From: Gnetum montanum
Taxonomy: Eukaryota; Streptophyta; Gnetopsida; Gnetales; Gnetaceae
Reading direction: 5' to 3'
DNA length: 64,000 bases
Assembly: GCA_015680685.1 (NCBI GenBank)
Contig: MNCI01036774.1
Span: 270,390 to 334,389 of the forward strand
A program made the translations under genes and the position numbers. Numbering within the stretch: the stretch's first letter is position 1; each line of letters opens with the position of its first letter. The notes beneath the pieces are model-generated. The model was not told the origin of the DNA and did not search any database. It saw nothing but the letters and a program-made list of their open reading frames with translations. Shown in pieces: positions 24,105-35,919 of the stretch.

Positions 24105-24620
24105 TGTTGACCTTTTCGTATGTCAAAACCTTAGAGAAAATGGAGAATATTGAAATGTGTTTGTAATTTAGCAAGGCTATAAATGAGCAAAGACTTCAGA
24201 ACAAGAGTTGATTTTGAAAACGAGATCTATGTATAGATGTCATTATGAAGACTACATGGACAAAAACAAAGACTATGAAGATGCTCTAAGGATTAGCCAA
24301 AAGACAAATTCATAGCTCGAATGTTAAATCTAAAAAGTTGAGAAGACATTTCTTAAAAATAGTAGACATCTACATTCAAGAATAGACATCTCCCTAGAGA
24401 TGTCCCACTTTCAAAGGAGACGTCTCCCTAGCGTTAAAGTTGATTTCAAAGAAATGTCCCAATCTCGAAGGAGACATCTACACTAGTCATTAGATAACTA
24501 TTGCACAAATTCTGAGGTATTTTTGAAAACTTCAAGGCTATAAGAAGACTTCAATCTCTTGGGTATTTTGCAAGAATTGTAAACATCAAAGTAATCATTG
24601 TCTATCTTATGTTGTTGTAC
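24105..24620 (+). repeat. LTR-like repeat, family X copy 1 (partial)
   Basis: Starts TGTTGACCTTTTCG and follows X2 (33300 onwards) for about 500 bases to ATCATTGTCTATCTTATG, then stops. Its array has GAYRTC hexamers at 24345, 24365, 24385, 24399, 24419, 24453 and 24473, giving spacings 20, 20, 14, 20, 34, 20. It lies between two partly overlapping pieces of family R, so it is either nested or a boundary of a rearrangement. Confidence 0.55.
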
Positions 24621-25825
24621 TTTTTAGGTGTTTGATGGTCTCTAGCAACACCAAGGCCTAGATACCTCCAAATAAACTCAGTGGTAATAAAACGAACTAA
24701 TCGTAAATGTTTAGTTGCTGTTGTGATTGTTAAAATGGTTGGGTTTTGTGTATGAAATTGTAATTGGCTATTATAACAAAAATTTAGCTAACCTTTTTAA
24801 ATACTATGAGTCATTAAAAATTCCTATTTTATCAATTCACTTAGTTTATATAGTCCCTATAGTCCATCACTTGAAACAAATAAAATTTCACAAAAATGCT
24901 TGAGCATAATTCATCTAAAATCTACTCCTAATTTCCCCCAAAGAGAAAGTTAACTAGAAATAGAGCAAGATTCAATGGATTTCGGAAAAGAAAAGAAAAG
25001 AAAGGCCGATTTATGTGAAATCTCAAACAATTAAACAAGATAAATTGACATAAGGAAACACCTTGCAATAAAGCTATTCTAATTCAATCTAAATATTACG
25101 AATTATCCAAACCCTCTAAGCTCAACAAGCAATTTCGTAAAAGACACTCTTATTTAACTACTAAAACACTTTGTAAACAATAAAGTACAAGCTTTTATTT
25201 GGCTAGTTAATAGTTGTCAAGAATTGAAACAATAGAGCTTTCAAAAAAATTTGACAATTTTAAAATTGAAATATTAACGCAATAAACTTTTAAAAAATGA
25301 AGCTATTTTAGTCATCTCAAAGTATCAAAGATTTTCTAGATCCTCTAGACTCAAACAAGCAATTTTATAAAGACATCACTATTAAATTACTCAAGAGGTT
25401 TTTCAAAGACAACATAAGCTCTTATATGGCAACCAAAATAAAAGTCTAGAATTGCACAAACATAGAGCTAAAAGAGCAATCTAGAAAATCCCAAAATTAA
25501 ATGGCAACTCAAGATTAAAATAAAGCAGCTGAATTGATGCCTTTAACAAGTCATACTTTGCAATCTTCAATATATTTCTTCTCAATTTCTCCCACAAACT
25601 TCCCATCTACCCTTGAAGCCTTTTTTATAGTGGCTCCTAGGTAGTTACAATCATCATGAAATGTTACAAACATCATGAATGTTTGGTTATAATCATCATG
25701 AAAGATTACAAACATCATGAATGTTTGGTTATAACCACCAACGGAAGTTAGAACTTCTATAAGAATAAAAGGTATAATAGACAAATGTCCCATTTATATA
25801 GGACGTTACACAAATCATTTCATAA
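24621..25825 (-). repeat. LTR-like repeat, family R copy 2b
   Basis: A near-complete relative of R1. On the minus strand it begins TGTAACGTCCTATATAAATG, has a second TATA-like stretch TATAAAAAAGGCTTCAAGGG (about 25610-25630), and runs to AACACCTAAAAA at 24625. Inside, the TATAATCATCATGAA-type block is tandemly repeated (25645-25735), a local expansion not present in R1. It overlaps R2a in content by about 200 bases, so the two are separate copies. Confidence 0.5.
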
Positions 25826-25993
25826 TTTTTTTTCTACGTAAATAATAATAATAGTAATAATTTTTTAAAAAAGACAAAGCATCTATCATACACATCCAAA
25901 ATCACCACTGTATTTCCCTCTTGCACCATAGCCAAATAGCACCATTTTTCTATTCGTGGAGGCTCTCCAGTAGTGGTTCGGCACGTCTGCTTG
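25826..25993. other. Spacer between repeat R2b and gene remnant
   Basis: AT-rich run, then a shift to GC-rich sequence near 25940. No gene is assigned. Confidence 0.4.
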
Positions 25994-26878
25994 TTACTTC
26001 GTTGCGTCAGCTCCACATCCGTCGCCATCGTCATTGGAGATGATTCCTGGATGCTCTGCGTTCATGCATTGTAGGTCACATATGTTTCTGATCGTAGACT
26101 TGTAGTGGCAGTAGCTCCCGCACTCGCCTGTGAAGAACGGTAGCACCGCGTTATGAGCACCAGCGGCTCCATTTCTGGCATGTGTTAATGAGAAATCCAT
26201 GTGCCTCAAGGATCTTTGAGCGAACAATGACCCAGAAATCACCAGAAAGCAACAGACGACGAATCTTGCAAGCTATCAGGCAGGTCCTTCAATTGCACGC
26301 CAGGCAACCCCGAAAAGGCGACGACTGAGTCAGCGTCTTCTTTGACGATTTGTTCTTTTTTTTCTTCTTCTGCCGAAATAGGCGTGTATAACATGGGGCA
26401 CAGCAGCGATGCCCCTGAAACTAAGAACATGGAGATGGAGATTTGGAATTTTGATGGAATGTCAAAGAACAGAGTGTTGAAGAAATCGGTGATGAAAGCA
26501 GATATGATTATTTCACCACTATGTGACTCTACTATTTTGCTACGCAAAGCTTCCTCTATCAGAGGCTTGGTCTTTTTCTGCAGCAGATCCATTTGCTCAA
26601 ATATTGGAATTTCAAGTCATGCCCAATTTTGTGCAAAGGCAACTGCCTGAACGTTATGTCTTGTCATTGAAAGCGACGCGATTGTTGTAATCGACGATAA
26701 ACTGCTGCAAAACACTCCACTCAGCCGTTATCACTGTGACAGATGGTGATAAGCACATAGTCTTTTGGCTAGCTCCAATCATCAGTATAACATGTTTCAT
26801 TCCTGCCGTAGGAAATATGATTAATTTCCTCCTCCTGTTGTTGGATTTCTACATTGTTCTCTCTTCAAGCTGCGCCAT
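25994..26878 (-). pseudogene. Unrecognised membrane-protein-like gene remnant
   Basis: Minus-strand reading from ATGGCGCAGCTTGAAGAG (A at 26878), in better base composition than the flanks. Frame 1 gives MAQLEERTM, then a TAG, then about 60 open codons. A shift leads to the 117-codon frame 26239-26592, with hydrophobic stretches IISAFITDFFNTLFF and FQISISMFLVSGASLL and an acidic linker. A second shift gives ARFVVCCFLVISGSLFA and a C-terminal part rich in Cys, Gly and His (25994-26242). About 290 residues in total. I do not recognise the family. A TATA box at 26929-26935 sits at a sensible distance upstream, so this looks like a once-real host gene broken by two shifts and some stops. A short intron instead of one of the shifts cannot be excluded. 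Confidence 0.4.
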
Positions 26879-26928
26879 GGCTGCTTAGCTTAGCTTAGCT
26901 TGCTTTAAAATGTTTGCAGATCTGAGAG

Positions 26929-26935
26929 ATTTATA
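26929..26935 (-). promoter_or_regulatory. TATA box of the gene remnant
   Basis: TATAAAT on the minus strand (GGCTATAAATCTCTCAG), about 50 bases before the candidate start codon at 26878. The spacing is short but possible for a plant core promoter with a short leader. CTTAGCTTAGCTTAGCTTGC, a small direct repeat, lies between them on the plus strand. Confidence 0.45.
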
Positions 26936-27954
26936 GCCTTAATAGAGGAGACTGTGCAATGCCCATTCTTCATTATTAACACAATTTTATCATCCTCCAG
27001 TGGCGTACAAGCACCAGTGCTTGCATTTTCTATGCACACATGCAGCGAGCGATAGATCAGAGAGTCGTTCATTTTCTTTGTTAATCTGCAATTCTGTATG
27101 ACATCACGGTTTTCATCACGGCCAAAACTCTGATACCCAGTGGCCAGTTCTCTCAGGCTACGCTTTATGTTGGTGATACGATACCATGTGCAGCAGGCAT
27201 GGAATTTGATGGTTACATAGGCGATCTTTCAAACCGTATTTTACAGGTTAATTTGTAAATAAAACCTGTAAAATTACGAGGTTGTTAGCTTCTTGAAGAT
27301 GATGCCGCAGTGAAGCTCATGGATAACACAACTAACACTTATCAGTGGTATCACTACAACTACCCAACTTCAATTAATCTCTTTAAAACCTGTAAAACCA
27401 TCATCATTGTTGCTTGAAACACGTCACCTGCTCAAGCCTGCAGTTTGCGGCAACCTCTGAAATTGAGAGATTAAGGCGATTCTGTTATGCATATTTCTCC
27501 CTGGCCCTCTCTAATATAACGTCATGTGCCTGCAGTACATTTTCTTCTGCTTGACTTACCATAAATTTAGAATATGGCCAAGGTTGGCTTTTTACAAAAG
27601 CTTTATTCTCTAAAATTTTCATGGTTGTGATACATAAATCTTTAATGAATTTGAGTTCTTAACTATTCTTCCATAGTGAATCACATGGGGCATTATTGAA
27701 CGATTCAAAAGTCCTGCAACCAGAACTAAATATGTCTTCAATTTGCCATCAAGAAAGACAATCTTCATGTTATTTAAGTACCAAAGCTCACATGCCCAAG
27801 GAAATTGATCCCATGTATACAAGTTAGGAGAAAACATTTTTTTATTCATCCTAAACAATGTGCAGGATAGATTGTTGTGCTAAGAATGAATATGCTTATT
27901 TTTCTATAGTATTTCTTCTTAACAGATCACTACTCCATGGAAAGGTAGAAATGT
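26936..27954. other. Mixed unassigned DNA upstream of the gene remnant
   Basis: 26936-27550 has near-balanced base composition and two copies of AAACCTGTAAAA (about 27263 and 27386), but no recognised gene. It may be the promoter region of the remnant. A minus-strand open frame at 27619-27858 holds YTWDQFPWACELWYLN, which faintly recalls the FPWG motif of plant Ulp1/MULE-associated proteins. I do not treat this as an identification. Confidence 0.3.
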
Positions 27955-28520
27955 GCCAACACTTTCCTAGAGGAAATGTTCTATGAGAAAAACTAGAAAC
28001 AGAGCAAGATTAAATGGATTTATGGAAATACAATAGTAAAATTGCATAAAATCTTAAACATTGAAGATGAGCTACTATTAACATGAGTAAACATTTTGGA
28101 AAATAAAGTTGTTCAAATCAATCAACAATACCAAAAATTGCTAAACCCTTGGCTCAAACAAGCAATTAAACAATTCCAAGAAATGAGTTGTAAGGCATAC
28201 TATAATCTTAACTACTAACTAAAAAACTATGATAAAGCAAGAAAATAAAAATAACCCACTAAATAAAAGTAAATGAGTTTAATCAAATTTGAGCTTAAAA
28301 TTTCATTGTACAAAGATCTTCCAAGAGTTAGTTTGTCCTAGCTCCCCCCTCCAAAAAAACAAATTTGCTTTAGGCTTTATATAGTAGCCTCTGGTAGTTA
28401 CAATCATTACAGGAGTTAAGGCTACAAATGTGTCACATTCTCCTCATATAACTATAAATCGTTAGATAACTATTGAGTCTCTAGATAAATTCTTCTCATT
28501 TTTTGAATCTGGAATACCTC
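27955..28520 (-). repeat. LTR-like repeat, family R copy 3 (partial)
   Basis: Shares with R1 and R2b the block ACTAGAAACAGAGCAAGATT and the AACATGAGTAAACATTTTG block. On the minus strand it has a TATATAAAGCCTAAAGC stretch near 28370-28385. The outer U3 end is poorly matched. It lies just downstream (minus strand) of the element J ORF. Confidence 0.45.
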
Positions 28521-28559
28521 TACTAATAAGTGTTATGTTAATTTTCCATGATTGATAAG

Positions 28560-31256
28560 TACCTTAATGGCTTAATTCATTGTATCTAGTTCAGCACTAT
28601 TAAGTCCTTTGAGAATGTCTTCAGCTCCTAACCTACCTATATTTGATCCCATTATTGAATTAGTTGTTTTGATTAGCGTAGCTCCTACACTAAAACAAGC
28701 TTGTTTCAATTCAAGCTTCTTTTTAGCAATTTCATTCATAACTCCTATAACTACCATCATCATCATCTCTAAGAACTCTTGTTTGCATCATGGCAATACT
28801 TCTCTTTTTGTTTTGGCTAGGTCATATAGCTCTTGAGCTATTCTCTCCATTTTCACAACAATAGCTTGTTTTTCCTTGATTTCTATAATTTCTTCTTTGG
28901 TTTATTACATCCATTCTCTATTATAGTTTACTTCAATAATTAAATCTTTGAAGTCTAGTAGAGTCAAGTAGGAATAATCTAAAGCATTTACATTCTTGGC
29001 CTATTTCAATTTTGAGCTTGTGATGCCTAATCTTTCCTCCATCTAAGCAACTTCTTGCTCTTTATTTTCTAGCAATCATTCCTTGATAGTTATAATTACT
29101 TTTAGCTATTCACTTTACTCTCTAGAGCTTTTTAATTCATCCCACAACTTTGATGTCTCATGTTCCTTTTGCACAATAAATTCTTTAAGCTTAGCTATCT
29201 TATTGTTGGCTATTTGTTCCATATCCTTAATTAGAATAGCTACAGTCTCTGACATATCTTGATGAGATATCATGAGCTTTTTCTTTCTAGTTTGTGGATC
29301 ATCCTCCTTATACTAAAAGATGACACTAGCTTCCGTTTCTGGCTCTGTGAGTAGCTTTGCCTAAGGATGATATGCCCTTCTTCTTCTTTCACTCTGTAGG
29401 ATCAAGCTACTCTAATTAAGTATCCTGATGGGACATCAAGGGTTAAGGATGAGCTCTCTTTTTCACTCTATTGTTGCTATAATTGTTGCTATTATATCTC
29501 CTTAGATTTTTGCTACTTCAAAAGCTACTGCTAATGTAGCTCTTTTAATTTTTGTTAATTAGCAGTAGTTGTTGTAGTAGCTCTTTTTTTGTCCTTGCTT
29601 ACTCGACCCTTGTTTTCCTCATGGCTCTAACACTTGTGTATTCAATCCCATCAACGGGAAGCCTCTCATCAAGAATTGCATTTTCTAGCTCCAATAAGCT
29701 TCAAGAAAAATAATTTTCTTCCATCTGAACCAAATATTCTTCTAAGAGGTCTCTAGGTAAAGGATGATCCCTATCCTTCATCCATATATACATTTCAATG
29801 ATTGGAGCATCACAAGCTACAACTAATAGCTTCATGGATAGACTTCTCTTTACCTATGTTGGAGCTTCATCTTTTGCTTGATTTACCTCTCTGTCAGTTT
29901 TTCTATGATAGACTACATCAGTATCATCTAGCTGATGAACATTTATAGTCTTAGCAATTGAATATATTCTTTTTGATGCTACAGAAAAACCACATTGCTT
30001 TCTATATCTTCTAGTCATTGTCCTTAGATTCCCTAATTTGATGAATTTCCAAAGGTCAAATTTTAGAGGAAAAACCTCCTTATGCTTATAATCATGTTGT
30101 AGAGGACTTTTTCACATCTAACACCCTACTTCCAAAGCTACCAATTATAGAATCACAAATTTGGATAACCTAAAGACCTTCCCTTTAAAACCTGCTATCA
30201 AAATTTGCATATAGTGAGCATGTGGAAAGATAGCCTTATGACATTTTCTCCTTATTTCATTGATGACCTGTTGGTCGACTCTTGATGGAAAAACTCCCAA
30301 AATTAGCTTGATCAAATGGGGATAAACATAATTCATTAAGAACTCTAAAGCTTATGCATCAAAATAGCTCCTCTAGTAGACAACTAGGAAGCAATCATAA
30401 CAAGGGTCTTCTAGATAAGCTCTTCTTTGTGATGCATAATCAAAAAGAAACTTGGGGCCATTTTCTCAAGTTCAAGAATTTCACTTACTAAACAATCTAA
30501 CAAAGATAAATTAAGACTTAATTGAACCCCTTATTCATGAATTCCCAAAAGACTCTACTATAATGCATCATTCATATATTGAATAGGAAAGTATGTCTCT
30601 TATTTTTTAAGGATACCTAGGTCCAAACATGATAATTGGTAACTAAATTAATTTTGTCGCTAGAATAAAAATTTAAAGCTAAAATGAAAATCCTATGAGG
30701 GAACTTGAGCTCTAAAGTCTTTGAAATGACGTTCCTATATCCCCATGCCTTCGCTAGACTAGTCAATGGTAGCTTGATGGTTCTCCCAAATTCAAGGTGG
30801 CTCCAAAACTTATCACTCAATACTTCCTTATTGAAATGACAAGCTTTTGTCTCAACAATATCTTGCTCTATAATTCCATAAAACTCATATGCCTTCTTGA
30901 TGCTAATATTAATATAGCACTCTGTATTTCCCCTAAATCATAGCTTATTCTTTTCATAAAATTTTTTTACTATTAGGTGATTCAAAACATCTCTAATGAG
31001 GTTCTCCCTAGGCCTGAAGCTAGGCTTATGGAGCCCTATTTTCTCATAAATCTCTTATCATTCTTTCATTGATTGTATAGATTAAAAACTTGATTATTCT
31101 ATTAAATCATGCTCTTCTTCAAACTTGAATAAATATGTCTCCTCTACTTTTAGCTATAGCCTCACAACATTGATCCGTTATTGAAGCTAATAAATATTTA
31201 AATTAAACCATTTCTTGGAATTTTTAAGGTGTCTCTTCTTTCTCCTTGTGAGACAT
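28560..31256 (-). pseudogene. Long globular plus coiled-coil ORF (element J)
   Basis: Minus strand, candidate start ATGTCTCACAAGGAG at 31256. The first third has recognisable but unnamed protein sequence: LHKPSFRPRENLIRDVL (about 31010), ECYINISIKKAYEFYGII (about 30900) and the open stretch 30617-30820 with FGRTIKLPLTSLAKAWGYR. This resembles in style the globular domain of plant retrotransposon third ORFs. The remainder to 28572 is helical, with LELKQACFSVGATLI and EDILKGLNSAELD. There are many stops, again often TAG. No pol domains lie next to it. The region upstream on this strand is the 31490-33299 repeat array. Function unknown. Confidence 0.4.
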
Positions 31257-31489
31257 TTTGGCTAACTTTCTAATGATTTACAAGAAAACTTTGGCAATGC
31301 TCCTCTAATGGTAGCTCAATCTTAGTTCTTAGCTCTAACTATTAATGGATGCACTTTTAAAATCTACTCTGATTCCACTCATTCATACTTAGAGCCTTAT
31401 TTTTTAATTTGTTCACTTGGAGACAAGTTATTCAACTTGGTTCTTGCCACAAGTTGTGAGCTTTAATTTATTTGAGCTACTTCATTAAA
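31257..31489. other. Leader between repeat array and element J ORF
   Basis: About 230 bases without coding signal. Nothing else is seen in it. Confidence 0.4.
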
Positions 31490-33299
31490 AGCTTATCCTA
31501 ATGTGGCTAGTAAACCATTAGAGCTTTTATTTGTAGAACCAAATTTTTAGTTCTATGAACCTACACTAAATATATAAGCTAATGTGGCAAGGATTCTCTA
31601 AAGCCCATTTTTAGAGTTGACTCTTTCAACTTGACAAACTTACTAACTTTCTAAAGCTAATGTGGCTTGTGAAAAAGGGTATAATTTGTAGAACCATTCT
31701 TTGGTTTTACCAATAAGTTTCTTTTAGTATTTTAATTCCGTCTATATTGACGTAGCAAACCATTGTCAAGGCTAGCTTTTGAAATGTATTCATAGAACCA
31801 TTTCAAAGCTTGTTCATAAAATCATTTTTGTGCTCCATGAACTCGTTCTACAAGGAAGCTAACATGGTAGAATGAATTCAAGCTTCTTTGCAAAACCAAT
31901 TTTTAGTTCTTCATGTTGCACCATGCTCTTCATAACTTGCTCAGGTAGATTAAAAACATAAGGCACATGTGCTCAATTCTTGATGGGTCTAAGATAAGCT
32001 CTATTCATCATGGCTTGTATAAACATTTTGACTTTTCTTTGCAGAACCAAATGTTGGTCCTACAAACTAGCATTATATAGAGGCTGACATGGCAAAGTTT
32101 TCTCAAGGGCCATCTTTATGAGCTCATTAATTTCCCAAAGCTAACGTGGTTCATAGAACTAATTTTCAAGCCCGTTTGTAAAGCTAAATTTCAAATTCAT
32201 AAGATGGTTTTACGAGTTGATGTGAATGTCATGATTGAGTGTCTTTTAAAAATTTCCAATGCATCCTTTGAAAATAGTTTAGCTATTTGTAGAACCATTT
32301 CGTAGAGCCATTTTTTTTATTCTACAAACTCACAATACGTAAACACTAACATGGAAAAGCTCCTCTAAAGCTTCCTTTCTATACCAATTTCAAATTTATG
32401 AATATGGTGACGTTTTAGGAACTAACATGGTAGAGCCAATTTTAGACTTCTTTGTAGGGTTGAGTTTTAGCTTTATATACTGGTTCTACAAGCTGATGTG
32501 GTAGAACCATTTTTATGCTTGCTTGTAGAACCAAATTTTAGCTCTACAAGTGATGCTTTTTCTTCAAAGCTAACATGGTAGAGCTACTTTTGCGCTTACT
32601 CATAGAACTAGATTTTGGTTCTATGATCTAGTAATTGAGCTTCCACATCACAATACATGACGTTACCTTAATTGTTAATTTATCAAAGCAAAAGCAACTA
32701 CATAATGTCTATTAATAGCTTTTATGTACTTCTTTGTTTGTAGAGCCTTTTTAAGAAATCATTTTTTGCCTCTACAAATCCTTTGCCACATAATGAAGCT
32801 AACATGATAGAACCAAAAAGTATGTTTCTTGTATAGTCATTTCCTAGTTCTACATATAACACCTCATTTCGAGCTCTTTCTTTGAATTATGACATAGAAG
32901 CTAAGATAATAGAACCAATTTTGTCCTTACCCGTAGAACTGGATTTTGGTTCTACAAACCACATAATCAAACTCCTACGTGTTAATGCTAACCCATGAAA
33001 GTGGAGATGAATTAAGAGCTTATTTATATAGCTCTTTCATGGAATGATTCTTCAACCTCAAAAACCTTCCCATCTAAATAGAGATGACTTGGTAGAACCA
33101 TTCTTTCCACTTTTTTGTAGAACTAGTTCTTGGTTCAACTAACATACTTTACACGATAGCTTACATGTCACATGGGATATACATAAAGCTAATTTTAGTC
33201 TTTCCTTATGCTTTAATCCTGTGAACCTAATTCAAGGAAAATCATCTTATAGAGCCTATTTTTGGTTCTATGAGCTAACACAACAAGTGTGTTGACCTT
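31490..33299. repeat. Diverged array of a self-complementary word (TAGAACCA / TGGTTCTA)
   Basis: Over about 1.8 kb the word TAGAACCA and its reverse complement recur, often as a short hairpin pair such as AGAACTAGATTTTGGTTCT (32607-32625) or AGAACTGGATTTTGGTTCT (32937-32955). The phrase GCTAACATGGTAGAACC, or variants of it, marks many units (near 32090, 32410, 32570, 32810). Units are irregular, about 60-130 bases. Some copies are too decayed to count. It ends where repeat X2 starts. Confidence 0.6.
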
Positions 33300-34446
33300 T
33301 TGGTATGTCAAAACCTTAAGGAAAATGGAGAACAAAGAATGTTTGTTGTAGAGAATGTGTGTACAAGACATGAACAAGAACTTCACATTAGGACTAAGGA
33401 CTTAGGGAAAAGAAGATCTACAAAAAATTGATAAAGTGAAGATCCAATGAGTTAACATGAGAGTATGAATGAGCATGAACTAAAACCAAAGGCTACAAAC
33501 CAAATGAAGATGCTCCAAAGAGTTGAGAAGAAGCCAAATTAACAAGAGAAAGCCTCAGGAACCAAAGTTCAAGAGTTAAGAAGACATCTCCAAGAAATAG
33601 TAGATGTCTCTGTTGAGAAGAAAGTGATCATAGGAAGATGTCTCTAAGAAACAATATATGTCTCCATATAAAAGAAAATGTCTCTTAAGAGATGTCCCAC
33701 TTCAAAATGAGACATCTCTCCAGAATTAAAGCAGATCTTAGGTAGATGTCCCAACTTCAAAGGAGACATCTACACTAGCCATTGAGTAGCCATTACATGA
33801 ACTTTGAAACATTTTTAGAAACTCTTAAGCTAGAAGAAGACATCAAATTCTTGAGAATTGTGCAAGCGTTGTCAACATTGAAGTAATCATTGTCTAATCT
33901 ATGCTCTTGTACTCCTATCCTTCATTATCACATCATTTGCTTGGATGTATGTTAATTGTATCTTGAATTGATCTTCAATGACAAGGACTTGTAATTGTAG
34001 TTACATTCTTCCCTTATATCTTTTCTTTTTCTTATTTCCCTACAGGGTTTATGTGCTTCTTGCGAGAAGGCATTTGTATTGAGCTTGTTGGGACCCTGTG
34101 GGATTGAGTGGTTTTGCAGCAACAAAACACTTCGATGTAAAGCTTAGAGCTTATACAGGGTGTGGTTCCCTTCAAACCACATTTTGAGCTTGTTGGGACC
34201 TTGTAGAGTTGAGTGTTTTCACAACAATGAAACACTTTAGAGTGGAGCTCAAATATTGTAAAGGTTGTGATATCTTTTAAACCACATTTTAAAGAAACAA
34301 AGTCTAGAGGTGTGCACGCATTTGACCCTCCAAGTGTGGACATAACCAAGTTGGGGAACCATGTAAAATTTATCTTTTATTTTGGTGGGTACAGTAATTT
34401 AAATTAGGGAACTTATTCAACCTCCCTTCTAAGTTCTTGATCCAAA
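33300..34446 (+). repeat. Solo-LTR-like insertion, family X copy 2
   Basis: Starts TGTTGACCTTTTGG, ends ...TTCTTGATCCAAA, and is flanked by the direct repeat AAGTG (33295-33299 and 34447-34451; the next base, T, also matches). It carries GAYRTC hexamers at 33583, 33603, 33637, 33657, 33677, 33691, 33711, 33745 and 33765. The second half contains two similar blocks, GAGCTTGTTGGGACC at about 34081 and 34189, an internal duplication of about 108 bases. The end is not a textbook CA, so the exact 3' border is uncertain by two bases. Confidence 0.6.
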
Positions 34447-34451
34447 AAGTG

Positions 34452-35919
34452 TTCTTAAGAAATTCTTCCTTCAAAATAATTGTTGAAAACCTTTGTAAAG
34501 CTAATCTTTGATTCTATTGTCATACTCCTATCATTTAACTGATTCAAAGAATTAAATCAGCCTAGGATCAAGCCCCTTTTCCTAAAATGATAGGCTTTCT
34601 TTTTGCACTCAACTATTTATGCTAATGCTAATCCCATATTGAGATGAAACTGGTCTTTAAGCTCTGTAAATCAATTTTCAATGGTCTCATCTTAACTAAC
34701 AAATAGAAAGAGTGTAAGTTTAAGCCAAGTCAAACTTGTACAAGTTTTGTCCTTGATATCTAATTCAATTGTTCTACCTGATGTTAGATTTAATTTGAAA
34801 CCCTAGCTCCTTGTACTAACTACAACTTCATGAGCTTATATGATCAATAGAACAGAATATTTTGGTATTTTTTACTTAGCTTTAAATCATTTTGGTCCAA
34901 AAATAAATTTGTTCAAAAAGACTTTAATCTTCACAAAATCTCTACTGAAACTTCCCCTAAAATTTACCTCCAATTAGAGATTGTTTTTCATACATCAATA
35001 TGATGTGGTAAATCTTAGCTCATTCTCATCGCATGACTATATCAATGAAAATTGTGGGATATCATGCAAAGAAGTAAATCTAATAATTCAAGTCTTTTTT
35101 CATTCCATGAAAGTGGATATTGTTGCATTACCATCAACATAATAGGGATATGAATATAACTCTAAGATAGAGAACTAGGCTTTGTTAAGCTCATAAGTTT
35201 CATTTAAGACTTGAATAAAAATCTCTGATTCTTAAATTGAGCTCCATATAAGGGCTACCTACCTTATCTACAACAAAGCAATTTGCTTTAGCTAATTACC
35301 CTTTAGTTATGTAGTAGAGATCAAAGACTTAATCCCTACTCCATAAATGCCTGAAATTTCACAATATGGTCCTTTATCCCTGTTGTTTGCTTTAGCTTCT
35401 TACTCTCCATCTAAATAAGTAGATAACAAGATATGATTAGCCTTTTCCTCTACCATTCAATCCAGAAGATCTTACATGTATAAAGGCTCATATTGGTCAT
35501 ATAAAGATTCTTGAGCTTTGTATGCTACAAGTTCATCCTCTATCTCGATGTTGAGCAAGACATCTTTAAGGTCATCTAGTGCAACCATAACTAGATCCCT
35601 AGAGAACCATCCATGAGCATCTCTTCATCTTTCTTGATCATCTTGATGATAATCCAACATAATTGGTGAAAGGATCTTATCCTTTGAATGCTCAAAGGTG
35701 ATAAAAGTCATTCTTCCTTTCAATGCATTTCCAAAAGTATTTGATGGAGTCTTGGCACTCTATGCCTTCTTGTTTATGTTTATAACCTACACATAACATG
35801 AAAAGCACATACTTGATTTGAATAAAAGTTAAAATCAAGAATGTACAAGTATTTCCAAGCAATTCACTAATCCCCTTCCCAAAAATTATGTTAATGATAG
35901 GAGTCCCACTAGTTTTGGA
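34452..35919 (-). other. Continuation of element J upstream DNA with a coding-like patch
   Basis: If X2 is removed this joins the array at 33299. Minus-strand 35450-35700 reads as plausible protein (FITFEHSKDKILSPI, DDLKDVLLNIEIEDELVAY) but is not recognised. The open frame 35692-35961 is on another frame and looks random. No LTR end is identified. Confidence 0.3.

Noticed and set aside
13341-25825. R1 and R2b as the two LTRs of one 12.5-kb minus-strand element
   Set aside because: Outer flanks do not match (GGTAG versus CAAAT), R1 lies inside the H ORF, and R2b overlaps R2a in content. The copies are better taken as separate.
27619-27858. Ulp1/MULE-associated protein based on FPWACELW
   Set aside because: Only one short, weak resemblance and no catalytic residues or flanking terminal inverted repeats.
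33583-33771. CRISPR-like array of regularly spaced repeats
   Set aside because: The repeats are 6-8 bp palindromes in both orientations inside a plant LTR, with no 24-40 bp repeats, unique spacers or cas genes.
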